Source: Bacillota bacterium (GTDB taxonomy: Bacteria > Bacillota > Clostridia > Lachnospirales > Lachnospiraceae). Taken from it: a stretch of DNA of 47,370 nucleotides. The notes beneath the pieces are model-generated. The model did not search any database. It was not told the DNA's origin and saw nothing but the letters and a program-made list of their open reading frames with translations. This document shows, one piece after another, positions 23,207 through 31,776 of this stretch. The position numbers were made by a program, and so were the translations under genes. Position 1 is the first letter of the stretch, and every line of letters begins with the position of its first letter. The stretch is taken from contig JAEYFP010000054.1 of the NCBI GenBank assembly GCA_023402845.1, positions 1-47,370 of the forward strand, in the 5' to 3' direction.

Positions 23207-24988
23207 ATGAAAAAGGGCAGTTTTTTATATGATGTTATAAAGAAAACGACACTGCTGTTAATTGCCGCTATGGTTATCAGCCTATACGGATGTGGCAAGA
23301 AGGAGGAAGAGGCTCCGGCTATCAGCGTGGAGCCGGAAATCACGACTGATACGGCTTCAGATAATACAATAGAAACGCCTGTCATTGAAGTTGAAAATCC
23401 GGTTGCGGCGGATGTGGCGGAAATGGACGATGCCGATGATCCGCAGGCTGAAGAAAATACAGACGGAGAGAGCAGCGGTGCCAAGGTAGAGATTACGGTG
23501 TTGAAAAATGAGTATGAGACGAGCGGTATCACTCTCGGTATCGATGTTGCCAAATGGCAGGGAACGATCGATTGGCAGCAGGTGGCGGCTTCGGGGATCG
23601 AATTCGCGGTTATCCGAGTCGGTTATCGTGCGGAATCGACGGGCGTGATTTATGAGGATCCCTGTGCGAAATACAATCTTCAGCAGGCGCAGGCAGCCGG
23701 TATCAAGCTTGGTGCTTACTTTTACTCTACGGCAATCACTGCAGAGGAAGCGGCGGAGGAAGCGGCATGGGTCACCAGCTTTATCGCTCAGTATCCGATT
23801 ACTTACCCTGTCGCGTATAACTGTGAGAATTTTAAAACAGCGACGAGCCGGCAATATTCTCTGACAAAAGAACAGAGAAGCAGCATCGCGATGGCCTTTC
23901 TCGATTATGTGCAGGCAAAGGGATATACGCCGATGTTTTATGCGTCTAAAAATGAGATGACAGATAACACGGACTGGGAAACTGACCAGCTTGCTGCAAA
24001 ATACAAAATTTGGGTGTCTCAATACCCGGATGTGCCTTATCCGCAGACGGCAAGCTCAAGCTATACGGGCAGCCATGCGATGTGGCAGTATACGAGCAAC
24101 GGCACGATCGCCGGGGTTCCGAAGGGAACAGATATCAATGTGGCATATTTTGGATATAGTCAGGCGGCGGAGCCGAAGGATACAACAACGCCGGTGGAAA
24201 TCGTAGAGGCAAATCCTGAGGTGGGCATTGTATTTACGGAGGTCAATGAAACTGTGACAGCAAAGACTGAGACGAATCTTCGTACGGTGCCAAGCTCAGC
24301 GGATGACAGTACGATTGTTGTTAAGCTGAAAAACGGGGAAACCGCGACAAGAACAGGAATCGGGAATAACGGCTGGGCCAGAGTCCTTTATAATGGGCAG
24401 AAGCTATATGCGGTTTCAAGTTATCTGACTGCAGATTTGAGCTACAGTGCAGCATCTGCCCAGACCGCCTCGGCATCATCGGGAGCCTCTTCAGAAAGCA
24501 GTGTGGATGCGGACGGTTATACGCCTGTCAATGATTCGGTGACCCCTAAGGATAACGTGAATCTAAGAAGCAATGCGGACATGTCTTCCGGTGATAATAT
24601 TGTAGGGACAGTCTCCTACGGAGAAGCGTTGACGAGAACAGGAACCTCGGCAGGTGGTTGGTCCAGACTGCTCTACAACGGACAGACCGTATATGCCGTA
24701 ACGCAGTATTTGACGACGGATATGAATTATAAGACTGCAAATACCCCGACGGCAGAAAGTCCGGAAGCAGGTATGAGTTTTGCGGCTGTAAGTGATACGG
24801 TGACGCCGAAAATTCAGACAAACCTAAGAACGGTACCGAGTACGGAAAGCGCAGATACCGTGGTTGCAACCGTCTCTAATGGAGAAACGCTGCAGCGCAC
24901 CGGCACAAGCAGTAAGGGCTGGTCACGGATTAATTACAATGGCCAGACCGTATATGCTGTAACAAGTTACCTGACCGCTGCGCAATAA
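23207..24988 (+). CDS. GH25 lysozyme-like lipoprotein with three SH3 domains
   Basis: 593 residues. An N-terminal membrane segment ends in the lipobox LYGC (Cys29), so the protein is probably a surface lipoprotein. An acidic linker leads to a GH25 muramidase domain (about 108-325: GIDVAKWQGTIDW, AVIRVGYR, KLGAYFYSTA, MWQYTSNGTIAGV). Asp113 in GIDVAKWQ is present. The catalytic Asp-x-Glu on the fourth strand reads Asn205-Cys-Glu207 (YPVAYNCE), so the first acid is replaced by Asn. Three bacterial SH3 repeats follow (NLRTVPSS, NLRSNADM, NLRTVPST; each ending VYAV-YLT-like). It likely binds and remodels peptidoglycan at the surface. It ends in a terminator shared with the lacI-type gene tail. 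Confidence 0.9.
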   Translation: MKKGSFLYDVIKKTTLLLIAAMVISLYGCGKKEEEAPAISVEPEITTDTASDNTIETPVIEVENPVAADVAEMDDADDPQAEENTDGESSGAKVEITVLKNEYETSGITLGIDVAKWQGTIDWQQVAASGIEFAVIRVGYRAESTGVIYEDPCAKYNLQQAQAAGIKLGAYFYSTAITAEEAAEEAAWVTSFIAQYPITYPVAYNCENFKTATSRQYSLTKEQRSSIAMAFLDYVQAKGYTPMFYASKNEMTDNTDWETDQLAAKYKIWVSQYPDVPYPQTASSSYTGSHAMWQYTSNGTIAGVPKGTDINVAYFGYSQAAEPKDTTTPVEIVEANPEVGIVFTEVNETVTAKTETNLRTVPSSADDSTIVVKLKNGETATRTGIGNNGWARVLYNGQKLYAVSSYLTADLSYSAASAQTASASSGASSESSVDADGYTPVNDSVTPKDNVNLRSNADMSSGDNIVGTVSYGEALTRTGTSAGGWSRLLYNGQTVYAVTQYLTTDMNYKTANTPTAESPEAGMSFAAVSDTVTPKIQTNLRTVPSTESADTVVATVSNGETLQRTGTSSKGWSRINYNGQTVYAVTSYLTAAQ

Positions 24989-24998
24989 CTAAAATAAC

Positions 24999-25994
24999 TT
25001 AGCACGAGCCCCTCTTCACAAGCTGACATGGAAGTGTCATGTGAAGGGGGGTTTTGTATTGTTTGAATAAGGGGTATTGCGTCGTCAGAAAAGCGGCCGC
25101 ATAAGCGCCCATTTCGTAAGAAGGAGCATGGACGGTTGTCAGGGGCGGCGTCGTGTAGGCCGCGCTGCTGATATCATCAAAGCCGACGATGGATACGTCT
25201 TTCGGAATTCGGTAACCGTTTTCAGCGAGCGCACGCATGGCGCCGATAGCGATGCTGTCACTGGCGGCAAAAATAGCGGAAGGAACTTTTTTTTCCTGAA
25301 TGAGGGAGGTCATCATATGGTAGCCTGCGTCGGAGGTATAGGTATCCTCAAGCAGATAGGGTTGATAGGTGATGCCGTGTACTTCGCAGAAGGACTGGAA
25401 AACCTGACGGCGCATATCCGGGTAAACAGTATGCCCCTTTAAATATTCCCTGCCGCCCAGATAGCCAATCGTTCGGTGTCCTAGTTCGTACAGATAATTC
25501 ATCACGTCCCTTACCGCATTTTCAAAATCAAGAGAAATAGAATTGTATTCCACCCGTGCCGTATGCATATCTACAAGGATAAAACAGGGTGTCAGCTTTT
25601 TAAAAGTTTCGATTTCCTCATTGTCGAATTTCCCGATACAAATCAGACCATCCGCTCCGGAAAGAGATGCCATATGATCGGAGTCCGAGCGAAAGGCACG
25701 GATCACGTTGATGTGGTTTTCCGTGCAGTAATTTTCTACGCCGAGGCGAATGGATAAATAATAAGGATCATCCAGCTCCTGCTTCGGGGAATACCATTGT
25801 AAAATCCCATAAGTCAGTGCGGCGGAATTTTTTTTGCCACGCTCCTTCTTTTCATATCCAAGCTCTGCCGCAATATCAAAAACACGCTGCCTGGTAGCAA
25901 CCGTAACATTGAGAGAAGGGTCATTATTAAGGATTCTGGATACAGCGGCAGGAGATACCTGTGCCTTTGCTGCAATTTCTCTGATCGTCGCCAT
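24999..25994 (-). CDS. LacI-family repressor, probable regulator of the gal operon
   Basis: 331 residues. The N-terminal HTH (MATIREIAAKAQVSPAAVSRILNN) and hinge (1-60) precede a periplasmic-binding-protein-like effector domain (about 65-325; SIVGFDDISSAAYTTPPLTTV near the end). AAAGGAG precedes the ATG on the minus strand. It is divergent from galK-galE-galT across a 237-bp control region with repeated TTTASTAAA boxes on both its own and the galK side. It very probably represses gal genes and itself, released by a galactose-related inducer, in the way of GalR proteins. Its last codons contain the terminator of the convergent GH25 gene. Confidence 0.93.
   Translation of the reverse strand: MATIREIAAKAQVSPAAVSRILNNDPSLNVTVATRQRVFDIAAELGYEKKERGKKNSAALTYGILQWYSPKQELDDPYYLSIRLGVENYCTENHINVIRAFRSDSDHMASLSGADGLICIGKFDNEEIETFKKLTPCFILVDMHTARVEYNSISLDFENAVRDVMNYLYELGHRTIGYLGGREYLKGHTVYPDMRRQVFQSFCEVHGITYQPYLLEDTYTSDAGYHMMTSLIQEKKVPSAIFAASDSIAIGAMRALAENGYRIPKDVSIVGFDDISSAAYTTPPLTTVHAPSYEMGAYAAAFLTTQYPLFKQYKTPLHMTLPCQLVKRGSC
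25008..25055 (+). terminator. Terminator of the GH25 gene, embedded in the lacI-type coding end
   Basis: Left arm CCCCTCTTCACA plus TGACA (about 25010-25029) pairs with TGTCATGTGAAGGGGG (25034-25049), followed by TTTTG on the plus strand. It lies within the last ~20 codons of the opposing LacI-type gene. Confidence 0.7.
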
Positions 25995-26022
25995 AAGAGG
26001 GGTCTCCTTTGTTTACTTGTTG

Positions 26023-26031
26023 TTTACTAAA
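26023..26031. promoter_or_regulatory. TTTASTAAA box near the repressor gene
   Basis: TTTACTAAA followed by TTGTG. Its reverse complement, CACAATTTAGTAAA, matches the galK-side box at 26142 except for the central base. It lies 29 bp upstream of the repressor start, suited to autoregulation. Confidence 0.55.
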
Positions 26032-26078
26032 TTGTGGGCAATTTATTTTTAAAATTCTGCTTACTTTTTTGTTGAAAA

Positions 26079-26096
26079 TCTTGCAAATTTGCAAGA
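26079..26096. promoter_or_regulatory. 18-bp perfect palindrome upstream of the galK promoter
   Basis: TCTTGCAAATTTGCAAGA is a gapless palindrome ending 7 bp before the galK -35 box. The position fits an activator or a second repressor site. It does not resemble the TTTASTAAA boxes. Confidence 0.55.
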
Positions 26097-26103
26097 AACG
26101 TAT

Positions 26104-26133
26104 TGACAAAATGAATATAAATGGGTATATAAT
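26104..26133 (+). promoter_or_regulatory. Promoter of galKET
   Basis: TTGACA (26104-26109), 18 bp and TATAAT (26128-26133). An operator-like box begins 13 bp downstream of the -10. Confidence 0.8.
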
Positions 26134-26146
26134 TAATTATACACAA

Positions 26147-26155
26147 TTTACTAAA
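26147..26155. promoter_or_regulatory. TTTASTAAA box at the galK transcription start
   Basis: ACACAATTTACTAAAAAACG includes TTTACTAAA at 26147-26155, immediately after the predicted start site of the gal transcript. This is a classic location for LacI-type repression. Confidence 0.6.
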
Positions 26156-26178
26156 AAACGCAAGTAAAATCATAAATG

Positions 26179-26187
26179 TTTAGTAAA
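26179..26187. promoter_or_regulatory. Second galK-side TTTASTAAA box
   Basis: TTTAGTAAA, 32 bp downstream of the previous box (about three helical turns), lies in the gal 5' leader. A looser relative, GTTTATCAAAC, follows at about 26200. Confidence 0.5.
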
Positions 26188-26231
26188 TATAAAAATAATG
26201 TTTATCAAACTAAAAAACAAGGAGGCGAATT

Positions 26232-27512
26232 ATGAAGGCAACGGGATGCTTAAAAAAAGAATTGCAGGAAAAGAAATATCAGGAGCTGCTAAAGGAAATT
26301 TATGTGGATGAAGCGGTGCTTGACTATCAGACGACGCGTTATTTAAAGGCAATTGAGAAATTTGAAGAACTGTATGGAGAGCAGGAGGTGGAAATCTACA
26401 GTGCGCCGGGCAGAAGCGAGGTTGGCGGCAATCATACGGATCATCAGCACGGACAGGTGCTCGCGGCAGGCATCAATCTGGATGCGATCGCCATCGCGGC
26501 TAAAACTGAGGATGGACAGATCAAAATTGTATCCGACAGCTTTTCTATTGAGCCGATTGCGTTAAGCGACCTTGGCAAAAAAGCGGAGGAGGCCGGTACG
26601 AGTGAAGCACTGATCAGAGGCGTGGCCTATAAGCTGCGGGAGGAAGGCTATCAACTCGGCGGTTTTTGTGCTTATATGACGAGCGACGTACTGATGGGAG
26701 CGGGACTTTCTTCCTCGGCGGCTTTTGAGGTGGCGGTCGGAACGATCATTTCCGGTTTATATAATCATATGGAAGTCAGTCCGATCCTGATCGCTCAGAT
26801 CAGCCAGTATGCGGAAAATGTTTATTTCGAAAAACCGTGCGGTCTTATGGATCAGATGGCATCCTCAGTCGGAAGTCTTGTCAATATTGATTTTGCGGAT
26901 ACGAAAAATCCGATAGTAAAGAAAGTGGATGTGGACTTTGATAAATTTGCGCACAGTCTGTGCATTGTAGATACCAAGGGAAATCATGCGGATCTGACGG
27001 CGGAGTATGCGTTTGTTCCGCAGGAGATGAAAAAGGTCGCGGAATATTTTGGCTGTGAGTATTTAAGAGAAGTGGAAGAGGAACAGTTTTACAGAGAACT
27101 TCCGATGATCAGAGAAAAGACGGGAGACCGCGGTGTGCTGCGTGCCATTCACTTTTTTGGGGATCACAGGCGGGTAAGCGAAGAAGTAGCGGCTTTGCAA
27201 AATGGTGATTTTAATGAATTTAAGCGCCTGATTACCGAGTCCGGTGACAGCTCCTATAAATATCTTCAGAATGTATTTGCAAACTGTGATGTACAGAACC
27301 AAAGCGTTTCTCTGGGCCTTTCACTCAGCGAGAGGATTTTGGGAAACAAGGGTGCCTGCAGGGTGCACGGCGGTGGTTTTGCTGGTACGATACAGGCTTT
27401 TGTGGCAGATGATATGGTAGCGGAATACAAGGAAAAAATAGAATACTTTTTTGGTGAGGGAAGCTGTCATGTATTAAAGGTAAGAAAATACGGCGGCATG
27501 AAGGTGCTGTAA
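26232..27512 (+). CDS. galK: Galactokinase
   Basis: 426 residues of the GHMP kinase superfamily, phosphorylating galactose at C1 with ATP. The galactokinase signature GRSEVGGNHTDHQHG (60-74), ATP-binding loop MGAGLSSSAAFE (155-166), catalytic Asp207 in GLMDQMAS and the C-terminal HGGGFAGT motif are all visible. The signature has Gly-Gly-Asn where many bacterial enzymes have Ile-Gly-Glu, a form often seen in Clostridia. AAGGAGG is 7 nt before the ATG. It is the first gene of a tight galK-galE-galT operon, 16 bp ahead of galE, under LacI-type control. Confidence 0.96.
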   Translation: MKATGCLKKELQEKKYQELLKEIYVDEAVLDYQTTRYLKAIEKFEELYGEQEVEIYSAPGRSEVGGNHTDHQHGQVLAAGINLDAIAIAAKTEDGQIKIVSDSFSIEPIALSDLGKKAEEAGTSEALIRGVAYKLREEGYQLGGFCAYMTSDVLMGAGLSSSAAFEVAVGTIISGLYNHMEVSPILIAQISQYAENVYFEKPCGLMDQMASSVGSLVNIDFADTKNPIVKKVDVDFDKFAHSLCIVDTKGNHADLTAEYAFVPQEMKKVAEYFGCEYLREVEEEQFYRELPMIREKTGDRGVLRAIHFFGDHRRVSEEVAALQNGDFNEFKRLITESGDSSYKYLQNVFANCDVQNQSVSLGLSLSERILGNKGACRVHGGGFAGTIQAFVADDMVAEYKEKIEYFFGEGSCHVLKVRKYGGMKVL

Positions 27513-27528
27513 GGAAAGGAAAAATAAT

Positions 27529-28521
27529 ATGAAGGTTTTAGTATTAGGCGGTGCCGGTTATATCGGCTCCCATACGGTATATGCGTTGATTGAGGCGGGC
27601 GAGGAGGTCGTGATTATTGATAACCTGCTGACGGGTTATGAAGCGGCTGTCCATCCAAGCGCGTCATTTTATAAAGGAGATATCCGGGACAGGGCGTTTC
27701 TTGACAGCGTGTTTAAAAAGGAAGGAAATATTGACGCTGTTATCCACTTTGCGGCAAGTTCCCTTGTCGGGGAGAGCATGACTGATCCGCTGAAGTATTA
27801 TGAAAATAATTTATATGGTACAATGGTATTATTAGGTGCACTTGTGGCACATCGAATCGATAAGGTTGTATTTTCTTCGACAGCCGCAACTTACGGAGAA
27901 CCGGAAAATCTGCCGATTCTTGAAGGAGACAGAACGCTGCCGACAAATACCTATGGCGAGACAAAGCTGTCAATGGAAAAGATGTTTCATTGGGTAGGAA
28001 AAGCACACGGTCTGAGGTATGTATCGCTCCGCTATTTCAATGCCTGCGGCGCCCATGAGAGCGGAGTAATCGGAGAGGCGCATAATCCGGAAAGCCATCT
28101 GATTCCGCTGATTTTACAGGTGCCAAACGGACAGAGAGAGCATATCAGCATTTTTGGAGATAACTATTCAACAAAGGATGGGACTTGCGTCAGGGACTAT
28201 ATCCATGTGACAGATCTTGCACAGGCACATATCCTTGCGGTAAAATATTTATTAAGAGGAAAAGAAAGTGATGTCTTTAATCTTGGAAACGGAATCGGAT
28301 TCACAGTAAAGGAAGTCATAGAAACAGCGAGAAAGGTGACAAATGATCCGATCAAAGCAGTTGTTGAGCCGCGAAGAGCAGGAGATCCAGCATTTTTGAT
28401 TGCTTCCAGCGAAAAGGCACAGCAAACTCTTGGATGGAGGCCGCAGTACGCAGATCTTGAAACAATTATTACTTCTGCATGGAAATGGCATTCGTCGCAT
28501 CCAAACGGTTACGATAAGTAG
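27529..28521 (+). CDS. galE: UDP-glucose 4-epimerase
   Basis: 330 residues, an extended short-chain dehydrogenase. The NAD-binding GGAGYIGSH is at 7-15. The active site comprises a Ser/Thr near 116-118 (FSSTAATYG) and Tyr142-x-x-x-Lys146 (YGETKLSMEK). It interconverts UDP-galactose and UDP-glucose. AAGGAAAGG precedes the start, and the gene lies 16 bp after galK and 20 bp before galT. The protein also supplies UDP-galactose for glycans when galactose is absent. Confidence 0.96.
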   Translation: MKVLVLGGAGYIGSHTVYALIEAGEEVVIIDNLLTGYEAAVHPSASFYKGDIRDRAFLDSVFKKEGNIDAVIHFAASSLVGESMTDPLKYYENNLYGTMVLLGALVAHRIDKVVFSSTAATYGEPENLPILEGDRTLPTNTYGETKLSMEKMFHWVGKAHGLRYVSLRYFNACGAHESGVIGEAHNPESHLIPLILQVPNGQREHISIFGDNYSTKDGTCVRDYIHVTDLAQAHILAVKYLLRGKESDVFNLGNGIGFTVKEVIETARKVTNDPIKAVVEPRRAGDPAFLIASSEKAQQTLGWRPQYADLETIITSAWKWHSSHPNGYDK

Positions 28522-28541
28522 AAAGTGAGAGAAAAGAAAAG

Positions 28542-30050
28542 ATGATTGAACAAAGCATCGCCTCTTTGGTGGAATACGCGGTAGAACAAGGGTTAATCGG
28601 GGAAGAGGAGCGGATTTATTCCGTTAATCTTCTGCTGGAGCTGTTAAAGCTGGACGAGTATGAAGAGCCGGCGGATAAGGAAAAAACGGCGGAGCTTGCA
28701 GGAAATCTGGAGCAGCTTCTTAAGGAGATCTGTGACTATGCATATGACAACGGGCTGATCGAGGAAAACGGAGTGGTATACCGGGACTTGTTTGACACAA
28801 AGGTCATGAACTGTTTCTGTCCGCGCCCGGCCGAGGTTATCCGCACATTTCATGAAAAATATGAGCATTCTCCAAAGGAAGCGACCGATTATTATTATCA
28901 TTTGTCAAAGGCTTCGGATTATATCAGGACATACCGGATTGCAAAGGATATCAAATGGACGACGGACAGTGAATACGGCCCGATTGATATGACAATCAAC
29001 TTATCTAAGCCGGAAAAAGATCCGAAAGCAATTGCAGCGGCGAAAAACGCAAAGCAGTCCGGCTATCCAAAATGCCTGCTTTGCATGGAAAATGAAGGCT
29101 ATGCCGGTAGAATCAATCATCCGGCCAGAGAAAACCACCGGATTATTCCGATTACAATTTGCGGTCAAAAATGGGGCTTTCAGTATTCTCCGTATGTTTA
29201 TTATAATGAGCATTGTATTGTGTTGAACACGGAGCATGTACCCATGTCGATCAATCGGGAGGTGTTTGAAAAGCTGTTTGACTTTCTGCGTCAGTTTCCG
29301 CATTATATGGTCTGCACCAATGCGGATCTGCCGATTGTCGGCGGTTCTATTTTAAGCCACGAGCATTTTCAGGGAGGAAATTTTGAGTTTCCTATGGCTC
29401 GTGCAAAAGTGGAGAAAGAAATTGTCATTCCGGGTTATGAGGATACACAGGCAGGGATTCTGCATTGGCCGTTGTCTGCGATTCGTATTCGTAACAAAGA
29501 TCAGAAGCGGCTTGTAGCGCTGGCGGATCATATATTGACTGTATGGCGTAACTATACGGATGAGGAAGCCTTCATTTTTGCGGAGACAGACGGCGTGCCG
29601 CATAATACGATTACGCCGGTAGCAAGAAGAATAGGAGAATTCTACGAATTAGATCTGACGCTGCGCAACAACATCACGACGCCTGAGTGTCCGCTGGGAG
29701 TTTACCATCCGCGGGGCGCCTACCATCATATTAAGAAGGAAAATATCGGCGGCATTGAGGTCATGGGACTTGCCATTCTGCCCTCTCGCTTAAAGGAGGA
29801 ACTGGAAGAGCTTGCGGTATCTATTTTGGAAGGCAGGGATATCCGTTTGAATGAAACACTGGAAAAGCATGCTGATTGGGCAGAGGAATTTATTCCTAAA
29901 TACAAAGGAACTCTCACAAAGGACAATATTATGGACGTTTTAAAAGAAGAAACAGGGAGGGTCTTTATAAAGGTTTTAGAGGATGCCGGTGTATTCAAAT
30001 GTACGGAAGAAGGAAGAGGTTATTTTATGCGTTTTGTAAAAAGCTTATAG
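28542..30050 (+). CDS. galT: Galactose-1-phosphate uridylyltransferase, class II
   Basis: 502 residues, the length of the Gram-positive GalT2 family, clearly longer than the ~350-residue E. coli type. The nucleophilic histidine lies in VGGSILSHEHFQGG, the class II equivalent of the HPH motif. It moves UMP from UDP-glucose to galactose-1-phosphate, completing the Leloir route with GalK and GalE. The downstream hairpin at 30067 ends the operon. AGAAAAGA is a moderate ribosome binding site. Confidence 0.96.
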   Translation: MIEQSIASLVEYAVEQGLIGEEERIYSVNLLLELLKLDEYEEPADKEKTAELAGNLEQLLKEICDYAYDNGLIEENGVVYRDLFDTKVMNCFCPRPAEVIRTFHEKYEHSPKEATDYYYHLSKASDYIRTYRIAKDIKWTTDSEYGPIDMTINLSKPEKDPKAIAAAKNAKQSGYPKCLLCMENEGYAGRINHPARENHRIIPITICGQKWGFQYSPYVYYNEHCIVLNTEHVPMSINREVFEKLFDFLRQFPHYMVCTNADLPIVGGSILSHEHFQGGNFEFPMARAKVEKEIVIPGYEDTQAGILHWPLSAIRIRNKDQKRLVALADHILTVWRNYTDEEAFIFAETDGVPHNTITPVARRIGEFYELDLTLRNNITTPECPLGVYHPRGAYHHIKKENIGGIEVMGLAILPSRLKEELEELAVSILEGRDIRLNETLEKHADWAEEFIPKYKGTLTKDNIMDVLKEETGRVFIKVLEDAGVFKCTEEGRGYFMRFVKSL

Positions 30051-30066
30051 AAAGATAGATGTTATT

Positions 30067-30095
30067 AAAAAGCAGCCTGAACGGTTGCTTTTTTG
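30067..30095 (+). terminator. gal operon terminator
   Basis: AAGCAGCC (30070-30077) pairs with GGTTGCTT (30083-30090) with a wobble, flanked by A's and ending in TTTTTT. Confidence 0.85.
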
Positions 30096-30099
30096 ATAC

Positions 30100-30150
30100 T
30101 GTAATCGGAAAATACTTCGATTACATAAAAGTAGCTGCGCAGCTGCATAA
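30100..30150 (+). repeat. Possible third, divergent relative of the dispersed hairpin element
   Basis: TGTAATCG (30100-30107) pairs with CGATTACA (30118-30125). It is followed by TAAAAG and the 12-bp palindrome AGCTGCGCAGCT (30133-30144). The order (terminator T-tract, hairpin, ATAAAAG, then a GCGCAGCT structure) is the same as at 451 and 18358, but the hairpin sequence differs. Relationship is suggested by architecture and the shared ATAAAAG and GCGCAGCT words only. Confidence 0.4.
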
Positions 30151-30159
30151 ATGTTTTTC

Positions 30160-30188
30160 TTGAGTGAAATTTATTTCAATACTATAAT
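30160..30188 (+). promoter_or_regulatory. Promoter of the three-gene membrane-protein operon
   Basis: TTGAGT (30160-30165), 17 bp and TATAAT (30183-30188), about 50 bp upstream of the first gene. Confidence 0.6.
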
Positions 30189-30240
30189 GGAAGTAGTACA
30201 ATTTTAGAAAGTGTATATTGGGGAAAGGGTAAGATCGGTT

Positions 30241-31011
30241 ATGAGTTTCATACCAGAAAGAAAAAAGCAATGTACGAATTGCGGGGCCAACTATTCCTAT
30301 CAGACTGCAAACTGTCCTTATTGCGGGACAGTCAATGAAATTGGTGCAGAACAAGAGTATATGGGGCATTTGGAAGATATCCGCCAGGATCTTGAGAATA
30401 TTGCGAAGATTCCTGAGAATGCCTATAAAGAAGAAATTAAGACAACGAGCCGCAAAATTTATAAGCCTGTTCTATGGGCAGCAGTCATACTGGCAATTAT
30501 CATCTTGGCCTATTGGTATTTTAATAAACATTCCTCAATTACCTATAGTAAGGAACAATTATTATGGGAACAGGAAACCTATCCAAAGCTGGATATGTGG
30601 TATGAGGAAGGGGAATATGATAAAATTCAGGAATTGTTTTCAAATGAGGAAGAGTATTCGCTCTACGGATGGAAGCATTATAATTTTATAGTGTCATACG
30701 GACAATATGAATCGGTGCTGTTTTATTTGGAGTCCATTCAAAACGGCGGCAAGCTGTCAAAAGCGGATAAAGAATTTGCATCTTATGACAGCCTCTGTTT
30801 GATTCATGAAGGAACTTATCGGGACAGTTATAAAGAATTTACCGATGAAGAAAGGCTTTTAATTGAGGACTATGGAAAGTCTGCAAAACAATTATTATCT
30901 GAGGGTCTCGGATTGGATGAGCAGCAAATAGGAGATCTATATCAAGCCGTATCGGAGGATGGTTATGTAGATTATAATAAGTGCTGTGAATATATTGAGA
31001 AAATAGAATGA
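30241..31011 (+). CDS. Zinc-ribbon membrane protein, first of three related genes
   Basis: 256 residues. The N-terminal zinc ribbon has CTNCG and CPYCG pairs near residues 11-29. A transmembrane helix (PVLWAAVILAIIILAYWYF) is at about 79-97 and an acidic, Tyr-rich ~155-residue C-terminal region is probably outside the cell. That region contains WYEEGEYDKIQELFSNEEEY, then SLYGWKHYNF, which resemble segments of the next protein. I do not recognise a named family. ATG 30241 is preferred to an upstream GTG (30211) because the GGGGAAAGGG run lies between them; spacing is long (about 12 nt). It is followed 18 bp later by a second gene of the same layout. Confidence 0.75.
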   Translation: MSFIPERKKQCTNCGANYSYQTANCPYCGTVNEIGAEQEYMGHLEDIRQDLENIAKIPENAYKEEIKTTSRKIYKPVLWAAVILAIIILAYWYFNKHSSITYSKEQLLWEQETYPKLDMWYEEGEYDKIQELFSNEEEYSLYGWKHYNFIVSYGQYESVLFYLESIQNGGKLSKADKEFASYDSLCLIHEGTYRDSYKEFTDEERLLIEDYGKSAKQLLSEGLGLDEQQIGDLYQAVSEDGYVDYNKCCEYIEKIE

Positions 31012-31029
31012 AAGAGGGGAAAATGCAAG

Positions 31030-31776
31030 ATGAAATGTAAGTACTGCGGATCCGATCTGTCAATAGAGGATGTGAAGTGCAGATATTGCGGAATTGAGAA
31101 TCCTTATTATAAGAAGCATCGGGCGGATATGCGGAGTTACAGGAATAGGTTTGAGAGAACGAAAGCGGATGTGTATGAAAAAACAGGACGTTTTACCAAG
31201 GTGACGGTAAAAACAACAGCAATTGCTATTCTGGTCACGCTTAACTTGCTTATTTTAGTTATTCTCTTGAACTCTTGGGATATTAGTAATTTTATTATAA
31301 AATACCAGGCGAATTTTCATGCTGCTGAGCATCGGGAAAAATTGTCCGAACTGGAACAAAAGGAAGATTATATAGGCTTTACCTACTACTATGATAATCA
31401 TAGTCTTTATGGAGTAGATTCCTTAGATGAATATAACAAAATTAGATCAGTCAGTATGTATTATAGTAATATCTACACCAACATTATGAAATTGACTGTG
31501 GAAAAGAATGCGTATCAATCCTCACAAGAGTATGCGGCCATGATTAATCAGGATTTAAATAGTATTTATTCCTCCATGGAAAAGAAGGAATATGATGAAG
31601 AGTCCGAATACGCAAAGGTACATGTAGAGGCTATGCAGAATGCATTGGATCAGGTTTATGCAATGCTGCATACTTATTGCAACATCAGCAGGGAGGATTT
31701 AAATCAGTTTGCCGATTTATCTCCTGCAAAAAGGCAGCTTTTGATAGAGGAAGGAGTCAAGGTTTATGAAGAGTGA
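31030..31776 (+). CDS. Zinc-ribbon membrane protein, second of three related genes
   Basis: 248 residues. A zinc ribbon begins at residue 3 (CKYCG) and closes with CRYCG. A basic stretch follows, then one membrane helix (about 62-85; IAILVTLNLLILVILL) and a ~160-residue extracytoplasmic tail. The tail has EQKEDYIGFTYYYDNHSLYG, similar in pattern and position to the first protein. The ribbon and positive residues predict an inside N-terminus. The 3' end overlaps the next gene by 11 bp, suggesting translational coupling. The function is unknown; the tail may be a TPR-like helical domain. Confidence 0.78.
   Translation: MKCKYCGSDLSIEDVKCRYCGIENPYYKKHRADMRSYRNRFERTKADVYEKTGRFTKVTVKTTAIAILVTLNLLILVILLNSWDISNFIIKYQANFHAAEHREKLSELEQKEDYIGFTYYYDNHSLYGVDSLDEYNKIRSVSMYYSNIYTNIMKLTVEKNAYQSSQEYAAMINQDLNSIYSSMEKKEYDEESEYAKVHVEAMQNALDQVYAMLHTYCNISREDLNQFADLSPAKRQLLIEEGVKVYEE

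Noticed and set aside
23357..24022. Minus-strand open frame of 221 codons inside the GH25 gene
   Set aside because: Antisense to a well-supported coding region, no ribosome binding site, basic low-complexity product.
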